A stretch of 64,000 nt of DNA from Acinetobacter rudis (GCF_000829675.1 NZ_BBRX01000001.1:62001-126000), one strand, 5' to 3'; shown: positions 1-10,609, numbered from the stretch's first letter. Made by a program: numbers and translations. The notes: a model not told the origin generated them from the letters alone.

Positions 1-975
1 GTTGAAGTTGGTCAAGAAGTTACTGTTAAAGTACTTAAATTTGACAAAGAGCGTAACCGTGTTTCTCTAGGTCTTAAACAACTTGGCGAAGATCCATGGT
101 TAGCGATCATGAACCGTTACCCTAAAGGTTCTATCGTTAAAGCTCGTGTAACTAACTTAACTGATTACGGTTGCTTCGCTGAAATCGCTGAAGGCGTTGA
201 AGGTCTAGTACACGTTTCAGAAATGGATCACACAAACAAAAACATCCACCCATCTAAAGTTGTTCAGATTGGTGATGAAGTTGATGTTATGGTTCTTGAA
301 GTTGATGAAGAACGTCGTCGTATTTCTCTTGGTATCAAACAAACTCGTGCTAATCCATGGGAAGAGTTTGCTAAAGCACACGAGAAAGGCGAAAAAGTTT
401 CTGGTACGATCAAGTCTATCACTGACTTCGGTATCTTCATCGGTTTACCAGGCGGTATCGACGGTCTAGTTCACTTGTCTGATATTTCTTGGAACGAGCA
501 AGGCGAAGAAGCTATTCGTCGCTTCAAGAAAGGCGATACTGTTGAAGCCGTTATTCTTTCTGTAGATGCAGAAGGTAACCGTATCAGCCTAGGTATCAAA
601 CAATTGAACAGCGATCCGTTCAACGATTTCTTAGCTGCTAACGAACGCGGTGCGCTTGTTAAAGGTACTGTAACTGCTGTTGATGCTCGTGGTGCAACTG
701 TTAAGTTGGCTGACGAAGTTGAAGCTCAATTAAAAGCTTCTGAAATCAACCGTGATCGCGTTGAAGATGCAACTAAATTCCTAGAAGTAGGTCAAGAAGT
801 TGAAGCTAAAATCATCAACGTAGATCGTAAATCACGTTCAATCAACTTGTCGATCAAAGCGAAAGACGAAGCTGAAGAGAAAGAAGCGGTTGCTAACTTA
901 CGTCAAGCAACAACTACTCAAGACAACGGTCCTAAAACAATCGGTGACTTGATTAAAGCTCAAATGAACAACTAA
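1..975 (+). CDS. rpsA: 30S ribosomal protein S1, C-terminal part (5' end outside window)
   Basis: The reading frame is open from base 1, so this is the last 324 residues of a protein normally about 555 residues long. It shows successive S1 RNA-binding repeats with the usual signatures: TDYGCFAEI...GLVHVSEM, then TDFGIFIGL...[10 protein letters not shown], then a weaker last repeat. S1 binds mRNA on the 30S subunit and helps start translation. It is followed by a strong terminator and then ihfB, the usual gammaproteobacterial order. Nothing looks unusual. Confidence 0.97.
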   Translation, partial: VEVGQEVTVKVLKFDKERNRVSLGLKQLGEDPWLAIMNRYPKGSIVKARVTNLTDYGCFAEIAEGVEGLVHVSEMDHTNKNIHPSKVVQIGDEVDVMVLEVDEERRRISLGIKQTRANPWEEFAKAHEKGEKVSGTIKSITDFGIFIGLPGGIDGLVHLSDISWNEQGEEAIRRFKKGDTVEAVILSVDAEGNRISLGIKQLNSDPFNDFLAANERGALVKGTVTAVDARGATVKLADEVEAQLKASEINRDRVEDATKFLEVGQEVEAKIINVDRKSRSINLSIKAKDEAEEKEAVANLRQATTTQDNGPKTIGDLIKAQMNN

Positions 976-1034
976 GTGATTGTATAACGTACTATTTAAT
1001 GTAACTGAATAATACGTTTTATATAAGAACTGTT

Positions 1035-1074
1035 AAAGGTAGCGCAGGATAAGTATTCTGCGCTACCTTTTTGT
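1035..1074 (+). terminator. rho-independent terminator after rpsA
   Basis: A perfect 13-bp stem (1035-1047 with 1058-1070) with a 10-nt loop leads into a T-run. It separates rpsA from ihfB. Confidence 0.9.
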
Positions 1075-1135
1075 ATTTGAACAGGTTATTATTTACAGGG
1101 TTACTCTAGTAGTATGATAATTAACGAGGTCATCG

Positions 1136-1441
1136 ATGACTACTGAAGCATTGAATAAGTCTGACTTAATAGAAAGGATTTCTATTAAAAATCCACATTT
1201 AGCTGAGCCATTAGTGGAAGATGCTGTTAAAATAATGATTGATCAGATGATTGCATCATTATCAGCAAACAACCGCATAGAGATTCGCGGTTTTGGTAGC
1301 TTTGCACTACATCATCGTGATCCACGAGTGGGTCGCAATCCAAAAACAGGGCGATCTGTAGAGGTTTCTGCTAAGGCGGTTCCGCATTTCAAGCCGGGCA
1401 AGGCATTGCGCGATGCGGTGAATGAGTCTGCGGATATGTAA
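1136..1441 (+). CDS. ihfB: integration host factor subunit beta
   Basis: This 101-residue protein belongs to the HU/IHF DNA-bending family. The N-terminal helices ([13 protein letters not shown]) are followed by the beta-arm signature [22 protein letters not shown], where the conserved proline intercalates into DNA. It pairs with IHF alpha and sharply bends DNA in recombination, replication and transcription. It is slightly longer than the usual 94 residues at the C-terminus. The ATG follows a short purine-rich stretch (acgagg). The position directly after rpsA supports beta rather than alpha or HU. Confidence 0.96.
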   Translation: MTTEALNKSDLIERISIKNPHLAEPLVEDAVKIMIDQMIASLSANNRIEIRGFGSFALHHRDPRVGRNPKTGRSVEVSAKAVPHFKPGKALRDAVNESADM

Positions 1442-1465
1442 AAAAAATTAAAATGGGGTGCTCTT

Positions 1466-1834
1466 ATGCGCTATTTATTGGTCTCGGTATTAATTGTTAT
1501 ATTTGGCTATGCTTTAGCGCTAGTTCTGCAGAACGAAACTGAGCTTCCTGTAGATTTATTATTTACACAGGTTCCAGCAATGCGCCTAGGTTTGTTGCTG
1601 TTACTCACATTAGCGATTGGTATTGTAATTGGTCTATTGCTTGGTGTTCAGGTGTTCCGAGTTTTTCAGAACAGTTGGGAAATCAAACGATTGCGTAAAG
1701 ATGTTGCGCATTTACGCAAAGAACAAATCCAATCTGCTCAACTTGCAGCTGCTGAAGCTGCTGCAAATGCAAAGCATGAAAAAACTGTGTTAGAAATTCG
1801 TCCTGATGAGGACAAACCAACTCAAACACTTTAG
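1466..1834 (+). CDS. LapA-domain (DUF1049) inner membrane protein
   Basis: This 122-residue protein has two predicted transmembrane helices (about residues 1-20 and 39-65). A charged, Ala/Glu/Lys-rich cytoplasmic tail (KRLRKDVAHLRKEQIQ) is probably coiled coil. This is the layout of LapA, which works with LapB in lipopolysaccharide assembly and LpxC turnover in enterobacteria. The gene lies 24 nt after ihfB behind a GGGG ribosome-binding site, so the two are probably co-transcribed. No lapB is visible next to it, so the exact role here is inferred from the family. Confidence 0.82.
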   Translation: MRYLLVSVLIVIFGYALALVLQNETELPVDLLFTQVPAMRLGLLLLLTLAIGIVIGLLLGVQVFRVFQNSWEIKRLRKDVAHLRKEQIQSAQLAAAEAAANAKHEKTVLEIRPDEDKPTQTL

Positions 1835-2010
1835 TATTTTTTGTGGAAGGCAGTCTTTACTTTATGGGTGAAGGCTGCTTTTGCATTTTTAAGACTTAAT
1901 TTTGTATTTAAACATGTCACCAAAGCTTAAAACTTAGGCTTTGCTGATCTTACACTCAAGCACAAACATGACTATAATACCGCAATATTTTTGTGTGGTG
2001 GATAAACCTC

Positions 2011-2691
2011 TTGAGTATCATTGTTGCCTTAGATGCAAAAAGCCATAAAGATGCGCTGGCGATGGCTGATCAACTTGATCCTGCGCTTTGCAGAGTGAAG
2101 GTTGGTAAAGAGCTTTTTACACACGGTGGCCCTGAGATCGTGAAAGCGCTACATGCACGCCAGTTTGATGTTTTTTTAGATTTAAAATTTCATGACATCC
2201 CAAACACAACTGCACAAGCAGTTTGTGCAGCTGCTGATCTGGGCGTATGGATGGTGAATGTTCATGCTTCTGGTGGCCGTAAGATGATGGAAACTTGTGT
2301 TTCTCGTCTACAGGCTGGAAACTATAAAACACAGCTCATTGCAGTGACTGTTTTAACCTCTATGGGGCGTGAAGATTTACGTGATATCGGTTTAGATATT
2401 GAACCTTTTGAACAAGTAATGCGTTTGGCAAAGCTTACTCAAGACTCTGGTTTGGACGGTGTCGTTTGTTCTGCCCAAGAAGCGAAAATGCTACGTCAAA
2501 CTCTGGGTGCTAACTTTTCTCTAGTCACACCTGGTATTCGTCCTGCTGGTTCAAATGCGGATGATCAAAAGCGTATCGTCACACCTCAACAGGCGATGCA
2601 AGATGGTTCGACACATTTGGTGATAGGTCGTCCAATTACTCAGGCTGCTGATCCTAGTCAGGCATTAAAAGATATTTTTGCTTCAATTTAA
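2011..2691 (+). CDS. pyrF: orotidine 5'-phosphate decarboxylase
   Basis: This 226-residue TIM-barrel enzyme decarboxylates OMP to UMP, the last step of pyrimidine synthesis. The catalytic [10 protein letters not shown] motif is present, as is the phosphate-binding end (VTPGIRP, later VIGRPI). The open frame extends upstream to a GTG at 1993. Family proteins begin [10 protein letters not shown], which puts the start at the TTG at 2011, preceded by the G-rich gtggtgg. The gene ends just before a good terminator. Confidence 0.96.
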   Translation: MSIIVALDAKSHKDALAMADQLDPALCRVKVGKELFTHGGPEIVKALHARQFDVFLDLKFHDIPNTTAQAVCAAADLGVWMVNVHASGGRKMMETCVSRLQAGNYKTQLIAVTVLTSMGREDLRDIGLDIEPFEQVMRLAKLTQDSGLDGVVCSAQEAKMLRQTLGANFSLVTPGIRPAGSNADDQKRIVTPQQAMQDGSTHLVIGRPITQAADPSQALKDIFASI

Positions 2692-2714
2692 CGCCAATAT
2701 ATTGTTGTGAAAGA

Positions 2715-2744
2715 AAACCCAGCTTTAATCAGTTGGGTTTTTTT
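2715..2744 (+). terminator. rho-independent terminator after pyrF
   Basis: A 10-bp stem with one G-U pair (2715-2724 with 2731-2740) is followed by a T-run. The remaining DNA to 2991 is AT-rich and would hold the vgrG promoter; I see no gene in it. Confidence 0.85.
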
Positions 2745-2991
2745 ATTGAGTACATGGGGTGGTCCATTCAATCGACTCTATGCCATGTGTGACTAATATA
2801 CCAACACTTCGAATCGAAAAAATATTTAAATTATCTAAAATAATTAGATGAAAAGTGCCTTTTTTTCATAATTTTAAATTTATTGTTAATTAATTCTTAT
2901 TAATGTGCGTGGAATAGTAGATGATTTCACTTATAATTAACCTCAGATTGTAGTTTTTTACATTAAAAAGAAACACTGAGTTATTAGAAAG

Positions 2992-5754
2992 ATGATCAAT
3001 AATATTCAAAGTGCTTTAGATAACTTAGGGCTAAGTGCAAAGCGAAGGGTTATACATATTCGGTTTTCCAATTCCACCTTAAATCAACAGCTTTACTTGC
3101 AACGTATTGAAGGAGAACATCATTTAAATCAGGGTATGCACGCTGAACTGCTTTGTCTATCAACTGATGCAACCATCCCACTCAAACAGTTTATTGGTAG
3201 TCAGGCTGCCGTAGGTTGTGTGACGGATCGAGGTTTGATATTTAGAACTACGGGTATCATCACAGCTGCGGAGCAAGGACAGTCCGACGGTGCCTTAACC
3301 ATTTATAAGTTGCAATTACAAGACCCCACTGCACTGTGGGAACATCGACGTAATAGTCGTGTGTTTATGAATAAATCAGTGGTTGATATTGTTGAAATTA
3401 TCTTTAAGGAATGGCAACAAAAAAGTCCGATCTTTGCTGCGAGCCTGTCACTTGATTTAAGTGTACTACAGCGTGACTACGATATACGACCATTCGTAAT
3501 GCAACATAATGAAAGTGATGATGAGTTTCTAAAACGTTTACTGCGCCAAGAAGGAATTAATTTTCTAATAGATGAAGCACAATTATTTGTGCCCAGCCCA
3601 TTGGCACAAATCGAAGCACAGAAACTACGTTTAATTGATGATAACAGCCAGTTCCAATGTTTAACACGTCGTAATATCCGTTATCAGCGTAGTAATACTA
3701 CAGAACAACAAGATCGTATTGTGAGTTTTGTTGCACAGCGAAAAATTCAACCTACAGCTGTACATATACAGCGTTGGCAATCTGATCTTTTAGAACAAGA
3801 AGAAGGGGCTGGATCTGTTCTAAGCCATCATCAACATAGTACAAGCCAAGAGAATGCAAGTCTTTGTCTTGAACAGGCGTGGCACTTTAGCCCTGCTTGG
3901 ATGCAAGATTTAAAGGGTGAAGATCAAGCGACGATTTCAGGCAATGCTCAAGTTGAATGTTTAAATCAAAACATGTTGAGCGCTTATGAGTTAGAAGCGA
4001 AACAATTTATTGCACAATCGAGTGTACGTGATGCACAGGTCGGCTATTGGTTTGTATTTACAGATCATCCAGAAATTGACTTACATGATGTAGCTGACAG
4101 AGAATTCTTAATTACTTCAAAACACTTTTATCATCAAAATAACTTACCTAAAGATTTAACTGATCAAGTCTCAATCTTACTCAAGCAAAGTCACTGGCAT
4201 TTACTTGATAAAAATAAATCGGCAGAGCGTCAGTTCAATCAACTGACATTACAACGTCGCAATATTAAGATGGTTCCTAAATATCTCCCTTTACAACATC
4301 GTCCAGTAGTACATCCGCAGCGTGCCAAGGTGGTTGGACTGGCTGGTGAAGAAATATATGTTGATGAATGGGGGCGTATAAAAGTTCGTTTTATGTTTAC
4401 GCGTCGTGAGGACCATACACACGATGGTGGTGCTGGTGCAAATGATAACGATACAGACTCAGCTTGGGTAGATGTGTTGACCCCATGGGCGGGTGAGGGT
4501 TATGGCGCAAGATTTTTACCACGAATTGGTGAGATCGTGGTGGTGGGCTTCTTCGATGGTAATATTGATCGACCATTTGTTTTGGGGCGTCTCCATGAGG
4601 GATCACGTTCGCCGACCAAATTTGATGTGAAAGGTAAGCTACCTGATACGCAAAAACTCAGTGGGATTCGTTCTCAGGAATTCGGTGGTGAGGGTTTTAA
4701 CCAACTACGTTTTGATGATACGACAGGACAGATCAGTAGTCAGCTACAGAGTAGTCATGGGGCGAGTCAGTTAAATTTAGGCAAGCTTAGCCATCCCAAA
4801 GAGACTGAACAATCAGATGATCGTGGTGAAGGTTTTGAACTTAGAACTGATCAGTGGGGAGCTGTGCGGGCAGGGAAAGGTTTATTGATTTCAACCTACC
4901 GACAAGAACAAGCTGCTCTGGATCACCTAAATACGCAATTGGTAAAAAAACAACTTGAGACTCATTTAAATCAAGCGATGGCTTTAAATAGAACAGCAAC
5001 AGAATTGGAAACAACAGAATTAGATATTTTAGATAAGTTTAAAGACTTTATTCAGCAACTATCTGCAGAGGATAAAACTAAAGCGAATGCCTTTAAATCT
5101 GCAGTTATGTTGCTTGCATCTCCGAAGGGGATTGGACTTAGTAGTGAAGAGGATATTTATACAGCCGCAAAAGGATTTATGGTGCACAGTGCTGGAAAAA
5201 GTATCAATATTTCAACCCAAAATAGTTTGATTGCGCAAGCAAGTAAAAAGTTAAGTTTATTTGCTGCAAGAGAAGATGCAAGTTTTATTGCAGGTGTGGG
5301 TAAAGTTCTTGTTCAATCTATTTCGAATGCATTGGATGTCATTTCAAGAAAAGATTTGCATATTCGTTCAACAGAGGGAAAGGTTTTTATAACAAGGCCT
5401 ACCGGTATTTTTATTACAGGAGGAGGTTCTCAAATTAGTGTGGAGGATACAGGCATCTTTTCTAAGACTTCGGGACTCTATGAATCTAAAGCAGGTCAGC
5501 ATAAGTTTAAAGGTGGGGAATGCATTGATAAGGTTCAATTTGGCAATCAATTATATGATTTAAAGGTTCAAGTAGTTGATGAGGTTAATAATAAGTTTGT
5601 TAAGAATACAAAATATACTTTGCGGCTTAGTGATGGGAGCACTATAGAGGGAGTTACGGATGAAAAAGGTTTCACTGAAAAAGCCTTTTCTTCAAAACAG
5701 CTCAAAATTGATTCTATAGTTATTCAAAATGAGTTGGAGAGTGGTCATGAGTAA
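2992..5754 (+). CDS. vgrG: type VI secretion system tip protein VgrG with C-terminal extension
   Basis: This 920-residue spike protein caps the Hcp tube of the T6SS and carries effectors into target cells. The order seen is: a gp27-like/VgrG base (about residues 10-430); a gp5-type OB domain (about 443-560, including VDEWGRIKVRF and the conserved W-P-R-GEIVVVGFFDG segment); a DUF2345-type beta-spike (about 600-840); and a final 70-residue domain (about 850-920). That last domain looks like the transthyretin-like fold used to dock effectors (YTLRLSDGSTIEGVTDEKG). The stop overlaps the next start by 8 nt, so cargo translation is probably coupled. No other T6SS structural gene is in the window, so this is an orphan vgrG island. 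Confidence 0.95.
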   Translation: MINNIQSALDNLGLSAKRRVIHIRFSNSTLNQQLYLQRIEGEHHLNQGMHAELLCLSTDATIPLKQFIGSQAAVGCVTDRGLIFRTTGIITAAEQGQSDGALTIYKLQLQDPTALWEHRRNSRVFMNKSVVDIVEIIFKEWQQKSPIFAASLSLDLSVLQRDYDIRPFVMQHNESDDEFLKRLLRQEGINFLIDEAQLFVPSPLAQIEAQKLRLIDDNSQFQCLTRRNIRYQRSNTTEQQDRIVSFVAQRKIQPTAVHIQRWQSDLLEQEEGAGSVLSHHQHSTSQENASLCLEQAWHFSPAWMQDLKGEDQATISGNAQVECLNQNMLSAYELEAKQFIAQSSVRDAQVGYWFVFTDHPEIDLHDVADREFLITSKHFYHQNNLPKDLTDQVSILLKQSHWHLLDKNKSAERQFNQLTLQRRNIKMVPKYLPLQHRPVVHPQRAKVVGLAGEEIYVDEWGRIKVRFMFTRREDHTHDGGAGANDNDTDSAWVDVLTPWAGEGYGARFLPRIGEIVVVGFFDGNIDRPFVLGRLHEGSRSPTKFDVKGKLPDTQKLSGIRSQEFGGEGFNQLRFDDTTGQISSQLQSSHGASQLNLGKLSHPKETEQSDDRGEGFELRTDQWGAVRAGKGLLISTYRQEQAALDHLNTQLVKKQLETHLNQAMALNRTATELETTELDILDKFKDFIQQLSAEDKTKANAFKSAVMLLASPKGIGLSSEEDIYTAAKGFMVHSAGKSINISTQNSLIAQASKKLSLFAAREDASFIAGVGKVLVQSISNALDVISRKDLHIRSTEGKVFITRPTGIFITGGGSQISVEDTGIFSKTSGLYESKAGQHKFKGGECIDKVQFGNQLYDLKVQVVDEVNNKFVKNTKYTLRLSDGSTIEGVTDEKGFTEKAFSSKQLKIDSIVIQNELESGHE

Positions 5755-6749
5755 TAATAATCCAGAGACCATAGCAACTGATGCAATACAAGATGCTATT
5801 CATACGGCTGTCAGTGTAAATAAATTTTTAACACCAATAGGTAATAATAGTGTTGCAAAAGTTATTGTTAATCCAAAAGAAAAATGCAATCCAGTTGTAA
5901 ATATGGCATTGGCGCATGTGTATGGAAACTGTAGTTATTATTATGTTCCTTCTAATGGTGATCCAATAAAACAAAGCACTAAACTTGATTATGTGGATAA
6001 AAATGGTATTAACTTTAGATACTTATATACACACGCGCCTTTTTTTAAATCTTGTGAAAAAGAGTCAGTCTAATTGGGATTTTGCGTGTGAAGTCCTATA
6101 TAAATATATTAATAACCGAGAAGCATTATTGGCTTTAAATTCTGGCGATCCCAAATGGTCACGATATGCTGATTTTATGAAAAGGCATACCAAAGAATGT
6201 GGTCATTTGCCACCAACTTACTATCGAGCTTATGGCTATTACTACTGTTCACGTTTCGGGGCTTATCTTTTACCCAGTATGACTAGTGATCTTGCAAGAA
6301 ATTGGTTGAGGGATGCACGATTATATTTGCAAAAATATATGGATATAGGATTAGGACAAAATAATAAAGGGACAGAAATATTCTTACAATCTAAACTCAA
6401 TGAAAAAGCCAATCAAAAAATGTCTTTTAAAAAACAATCAGTTGAATTGGATGATAAGACCTTTAAAACATATGCTTTTAGTTCACATGTACCTGCTTAT
6501 ATTGATGGTGGAATACAAGATGTTCCATTGGAAGATTTATTAAGAATTATATGTGAACCTAATATTCAGGAATGGATGGATATTGAAACGATTCAACAAG
6601 CAATTCAGGTGGCAGAAATTGTATACCCCTTAATAACATCTATGGTTAAGGTGAGTTCACCAGCAGCATCTGGCGCATATATAGTTATTACCAATTGGCA
6701 GAAAATTGAAGCAATCTTTGGAACAGTAGCCTCTTGGTGGAAAGATTAA
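5747..6749 (+). pseudogene. VgrG-linked putative T6SS cargo/effector, frameshifted
   Basis: Two overlapping frames make one protein of about 334 residues. The first starts at the ATG at 5747 and stops at 6073. The second frame, open across 5985-6749, supplies the rest. Dropping one base in the A5 run 6057-6061 (or the T7 run 6040-6046) joins them cleanly, giving ...SCEK-SQSNWDFACEVLY. The C-terminal half (CGHLPPTYYRAYGYYYC..., FSSHVPAYIDGGIQDVP) looks like a family found beside vgrG in other proteobacteria. I know no catalytic activity for it and see no clear active-site motif. The location, directly behind and overlapping vgrG, implies a secreted cargo. The break could be real inactivation or a base-calling error. 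Confidence 0.7.
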
Positions 6750-6772
6750 ATAAAAATAACTAGAGTGAATAT

Positions 6773-8058
6773 ATGAAAAAAAATGAATGGTTTGTTTTGT
6801 TTTTTGGTCTTTGGATATTAACAGGATGTAGTTTGATGTGGGCAACAGAGTTTGACTTTGCAAAAAATAAATTTAACGGCGGTAACCTTGTAATCGATCA
6901 AGAGCGACAAAGAGCACTCTTAATTTATATTGATCGAGAAAAGTTAAAGATAGGGCCAGTATTGAATGAAGAAGGAGAAGAGGTTGGACGAAATTTTAAA
7001 GAAGAATGGATGAGAGACAATAACCAAGTATTAAATAGAATGACAGTTGAGGTATTGTCTGGTGGTCAGGGAAAACAAGATAAGTTAGTTTTTAAAGAGA
7101 AAGCTCAAACAGGTCAGTGGTGGCAAACAGTAGATTTAAAAACGGTTTATATTAATACGTATTGGTTGGACTATACCCTAGTTGATACACTTCCAGAGCA
7201 AGATCAAGTGAGGAAAGCCCGCCATTATAAAATTTTTAAATCAGTTGATGGTGGTGAGAGTTTTACTCAGCTTAAAAGCTGGCCATCATTTAGACAGGTC
7301 AAACAAGTACTTTTTGATGAAACTGGTTTAAAAGGTTATGCCATTGGTGAGCAAAAAACATTATGGCGTACATCAGATGGTGGCGAAACATGGGTAAAAA
7401 TTCATATGCCTAAGCCGATCATTGATCAATTAAATGCAATGAAGTTTGATCTTAGAATTGATGAAATTTTTAGTTCATATCACTTTGATGAAAAAACCAA
7501 AGACTTTTATTTTTCCAATTTATTTGAGAATCATGGTCAATACTATAGTGTGATTTATAAACTTCCATGGAGCGATGATCCAAAAAAAATCGTATAGATC
7601 AACACGCGCCTATGATAACACTGCCAAACTCAGATATTGCGGATATGAACAGTGAGGGTAATAAGCTTTATATTTTAGGCATGGTCTATGATTTTGTGAA
7701 AGGGACATACGGTGGTGTCGATACAGAGACTACGTTTTTAACGGCAACACCTGATCAAGATAATAAATATCATTGGCGTGATCGAGTGAAAATTGGTAAT
7801 GGTTTACAGCTGGGTAAACTACATATTGGTCAGAACCAAGTTTTGTATAGTTCAGGTTTTAAAAATGCTGAAACTTATCCTTTTCAACGTGATGTCGCAG
7901 CAGTGAGTTTTAATAAAGGTCAAACTTGGCAAATAGATGAAGAGGGTAATAGGATTCAAGCTTCATTTTTTGATGATAAAACCAATCGGGTATTTATGTT
8001 AAAAGGCGGCAAAGTGTCCTCACGTGAACTCACCAAGTTAAATACATTTTTACCGTGA
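6773..8058 (+). pseudogene. beta-propeller (Asp-box) lipoprotein, candidate T6SS immunity protein, frameshifted
   Basis: The first frame (6773-7597, 274 residues) starts with a lipoprotein signal (LTGC, Cys19). The second (ORF from the ATG at 7612, ending at 8058) continues the same protein. One extra A in the A8 run 7582-7589 would read through as ...PKKNRIDQHAPMITL, giving about 428 residues. Three Asp-box-like motifs (SVDGGESFTQL, TSDGGETWVKI, FNKGQTWQI) indicate a sialidase-like beta-propeller. An outer-envelope lipoprotein right after a vgrG-linked cargo gene is the classic position of an immunity protein, but this role is inferred from context only. Confidence 0.7.
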
Positions 8059-8252
8059 AGATTTGATTGTACATTTTAAAAATCATGTGCCTCTATAAGG
8101 TGTAAGTCATCAGCATAATGAACTATTTCAATTATATTGAAGAGCTCGGGCTGCAACTTACTCAGAAGGTAGGCCACAACTGCTGTTAAATCTATCTAAG
8201 TTTATGGATATCTAAGGTTAAGGTATTGAGGATAAACTCTTACTGTATTTAA

Positions 8253-8281
8253 GGAGTTATGCTACTGTTCAGCATAACTCC
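8253..8281 (-). terminator. inverted repeat between the T6SS island and lysO, possible terminator
   Basis: A perfect 11-bp stem (8253-8263 with 8271-8281) encloses a 7-nt loop. The T-run on either side is weak, so termination efficiency is uncertain. It sits between two convergent genes. Confidence 0.5.
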
Positions 8282-8312
8282 AAATGGCCTTATTCATCTG
8301 TTTAAGTGCTGC

Positions 8313-9221
8313 TCAGAGTGTGGTCAGTATACTGACTAAGATCGGGGCTAAAATGGATAAAACTAATCCACTGACCATTGCATGTGGGATAAACTCATTA
8401 CCACAGGCTTGTTTAATCATGGGAAGGGTGACATCCATAGCCGTTGCACCGGCTGAAGAGATTGCAGAACGTGGGTAGCGCCAACCCATTAAATACATAA
8501 AAATAATTGCAACGATTTCTCGAAATAAATCATTGATGAGAGCAATACTGCCTAATGTTGGGTTTTTAAGTTCACTGACAACAATCCCACTCATGGAATA
8601 AAAGCCATAGCCCTGCGATAACATAATCAAATCTTTTAAGCTAATTTCACTGATAAATAATGCACAAAATAATGCACCCGCTAAAGAGCCAATGACACAG
8701 CTTATTGGGACTAATAAAACACGCCAGTTGAGCCAACTTCGACTTAAAGGAGAATAAGCAAGGTCTAGGCCTATGATAAACATAAAGACCAATAGTAAAT
8801 ACCAAGTATTAACACTCAGATGAATATCCAAATGCTGTAGACCTGCTGCGCTTAGATAACCGAGTAATAATGCAATAAAGGCATAACTGATATTTTTGAG
8901 TGAATCTACGAATAAATCAGTTGAAATTTTGCCTTGCATTGGCTGAAAACCAAGGTACTTAAAGAGTAAGTAACTACTAAAGAAAGCGCCTAAAGAGGTC
9001 GCTGTAGCCAAAGAAATGGCTGGCATGAGGATTTGTCCAAGACCATGAATGTGTTCAAGTACCTGAGCAAATTCCATAGCTATTGCAAATAAAAGTACAT
9101 ATGTAAAATAGGGAAGTATTTTAAATGCTAATTTCTCAATCATGCTGGGTATGTGTTTGGCAAGAATTAAGCCGAGAGCTAGACATAAGATGAGTTGAGC
9201 GATAAGCACAAGGGATTGCAT
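8313..9221 (-). CDS. lysO: lysine exporter LysO family protein
   Basis: This 302-residue, very hydrophobic protein has about eight membrane helices. It carries the family signatures GYGFYSMSG and the C-terminal GATAMDVTLPMI. LysO (YbjE) exports lysine and its toxic analogue thialysine in E. coli. The gene stands alone on the minus strand, convergent with the T6SS island. I see no leader structure that would suggest a lysine riboswitch. Confidence 0.88.
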   Translation of the reverse strand: MQSLVLIAQLILCLALGLILAKHIPSMIEKLAFKILPYFTYVLLFAIAMEFAQVLEHIHGLGQILMPAISLATATSLGAFFSSYLLFKYLGFQPMQGKISTDLFVDSLKNISYAFIALLLGYLSAAGLQHLDIHLSVNTWYLLLVFMFIIGLDLAYSPLSRSWLNWRVLLVPISCVIGSLAGALFCALFISEISLKDLIMLSQGYGFYSMSGIVVSELKNPTLGSIALINDLFREIVAIIFMYLMGWRYPRSAISSAGATAMDVTLPMIKQACGNEFIPHAMVSGLVLSILAPILVSILTTL

Positions 9222-9418
9222 AAAAATAATTCAGTCAAAAAATTACAAGGATTATAGTCGGATTCAATGTTTTTGTACTTTGTATTATGCGCTGTCATCA
9301 ATAAATTTACAGATTCATAAATGAAAGCAAGAAAGTTTTATTAATTATTATGAAATATTGGGTATACTGCCATTTCATCAAATTATACATTTAACTGCTG
9401 ATTAAGTTTTCAACCATT

Positions 9419-10555
9419 ATGTCTGATCTAAATGCTGTAAACCATACGCAAGTACCCTTGTCACCAGCGGAACGATATGCTCAAGCGCTGCATTCTGGTA
9501 AATTTATGCCTGATGAAGCACAAGCTGAAGCAGTGCATGAGTTAGAACGTGTCTGGCAAGAGTTACTCAGCCGTTATAAGGCATCTAAAAAAGCCTTTCG
9601 TCGCTTTCGTCGCCAAACTTCACCTCGTGGAGTGTATATGTGGGGTGGTGTAGGTCGAGGTAAAACTTGGCTTATGGACCAGTTTTATGAGTCAGTTCCT
9701 TTTCGACGTAAAACACGTATGCATTTTCATCACTTTATGCAGCATGTACATAAAGAGTTGAATAAGTTGGCAGGTCAACGTAATCCGCTTGATATCGTTG
9801 CTGATCAAATTTATAAAGATGCAGTGGTGATTTGTTTTGATGAGTTCTTTGTAACTAACGTGACAGATGCCATGATCTTAAGTGATCTGTTCCAAAAGCT
9901 ATTTCAGCGTGGTATCACGCTGATTGCAACTTCAAATATTGCACCTGATGGTCTATATAAAGATGGTATTCATCGTGATCGTTTATTACCAACGATTGAT
10001 CTAGTGAAAAAGCACTGTGTTGTATTGAATGTTGATGCAGGGGTAGATTATCGTTTACGTGTATTGAAGCAAGCACAGTTATTTAAGGCACCGCTTTCAA
10101 ATGAGCATGACCTATGGCTATCACAGCGTTTTACTGCATTAACTCAAACACAAAAAGTCTCTAATGAGCCGATTATTGTAAATCATCGTGTGGTTGAAAC
10201 GATTGGTCATACAGAAGATGTGCTTTGGTGTGAGTTTGGCGAACTATGTTTAAAACCGCGTAGTCCTGCTGATTTTATCGAAATGGCAAATATTTATAAT
10301 ACGGTTCTGATTAGTAAAGTGCCACACCTAACTGATTATCTATCTGAAGGTACACGTCGTTTTATTTATCTAGTCGATGAGTTTTATGATCGTGGTGTAA
10401 AGTTATTACTGACTTCTGAAGATACGATTATTGAGATTTATCAAGGTGAGAAAATGGCATTTGAAATTGAACGGACGCGTTCACGTTTATTAGAGATGCA
10501 ATCAGATGAATATTTACAGGCAGAGCATCGCCAAATAAATCAAGTAGAATCATAA
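9419..10555 (+). CDS. zapE: cell division protein ZapE (AFG1-like ATPase)
   Basis: This 378-residue P-loop ATPase has Walker A GGVGRGKT at residues 76-83 and Walker B VICFDEFF at about 137-144. ATSNI after Walker B matches sensor 1. ZapE associates with the Z ring and modulates FtsZ under stress or low oxygen; the eukaryotic relative AFG1 is mitochondrial. Length is typical. It is transcribed alone and ends in a strong terminator. Confidence 0.93.
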   Translation: MSDLNAVNHTQVPLSPAERYAQALHSGKFMPDEAQAEAVHELERVWQELLSRYKASKKAFRRFRRQTSPRGVYMWGGVGRGKTWLMDQFYESVPFRRKTRMHFHHFMQHVHKELNKLAGQRNPLDIVADQIYKDAVVICFDEFFVTNVTDAMILSDLFQKLFQRGITLIATSNIAPDGLYKDGIHRDRLLPTIDLVKKHCVVLNVDAGVDYRLRVLKQAQLFKAPLSNEHDLWLSQRFTALTQTQKVSNEPIIVNHRVVETIGHTEDVLWCEFGELCLKPRSPADFIEMANIYNTVLISKVPHLTDYLSEGTRRFIYLVDEFYDRGVKLLLTSEDTIIEIYQGEKMAFEIERTRSRLLEMQSDEYLQAEHRQINQVES

Positions 10556-10575
10556 GATTAGGTAATTTATTTTTG

Positions 10576-10609
10576 AAAAAACAGCACCTATTTTGGTGCT
10601 GTTTTTTTT
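10576..10609 (+). terminator. rho-independent terminator after zapE
   Basis: A 13-bp perfect stem (10576-10588 with 10595-10607) with a 6-nt loop runs into T8. Confidence 0.92.

Noticed and set aside
8118-8189. 23-codon frame MNYFNYIEELGLQLTQ... after the lipoprotein
   Set aside because: The start of the peptide looks protein-like and could be a remnant, but it is too short and has no ribosome-binding site or homologue I can name.
8284-8478. 64-codon + strand frame over the end of lysO
   Set aside because: It lies antisense within the lysO coding region and has no ribosome-binding site.
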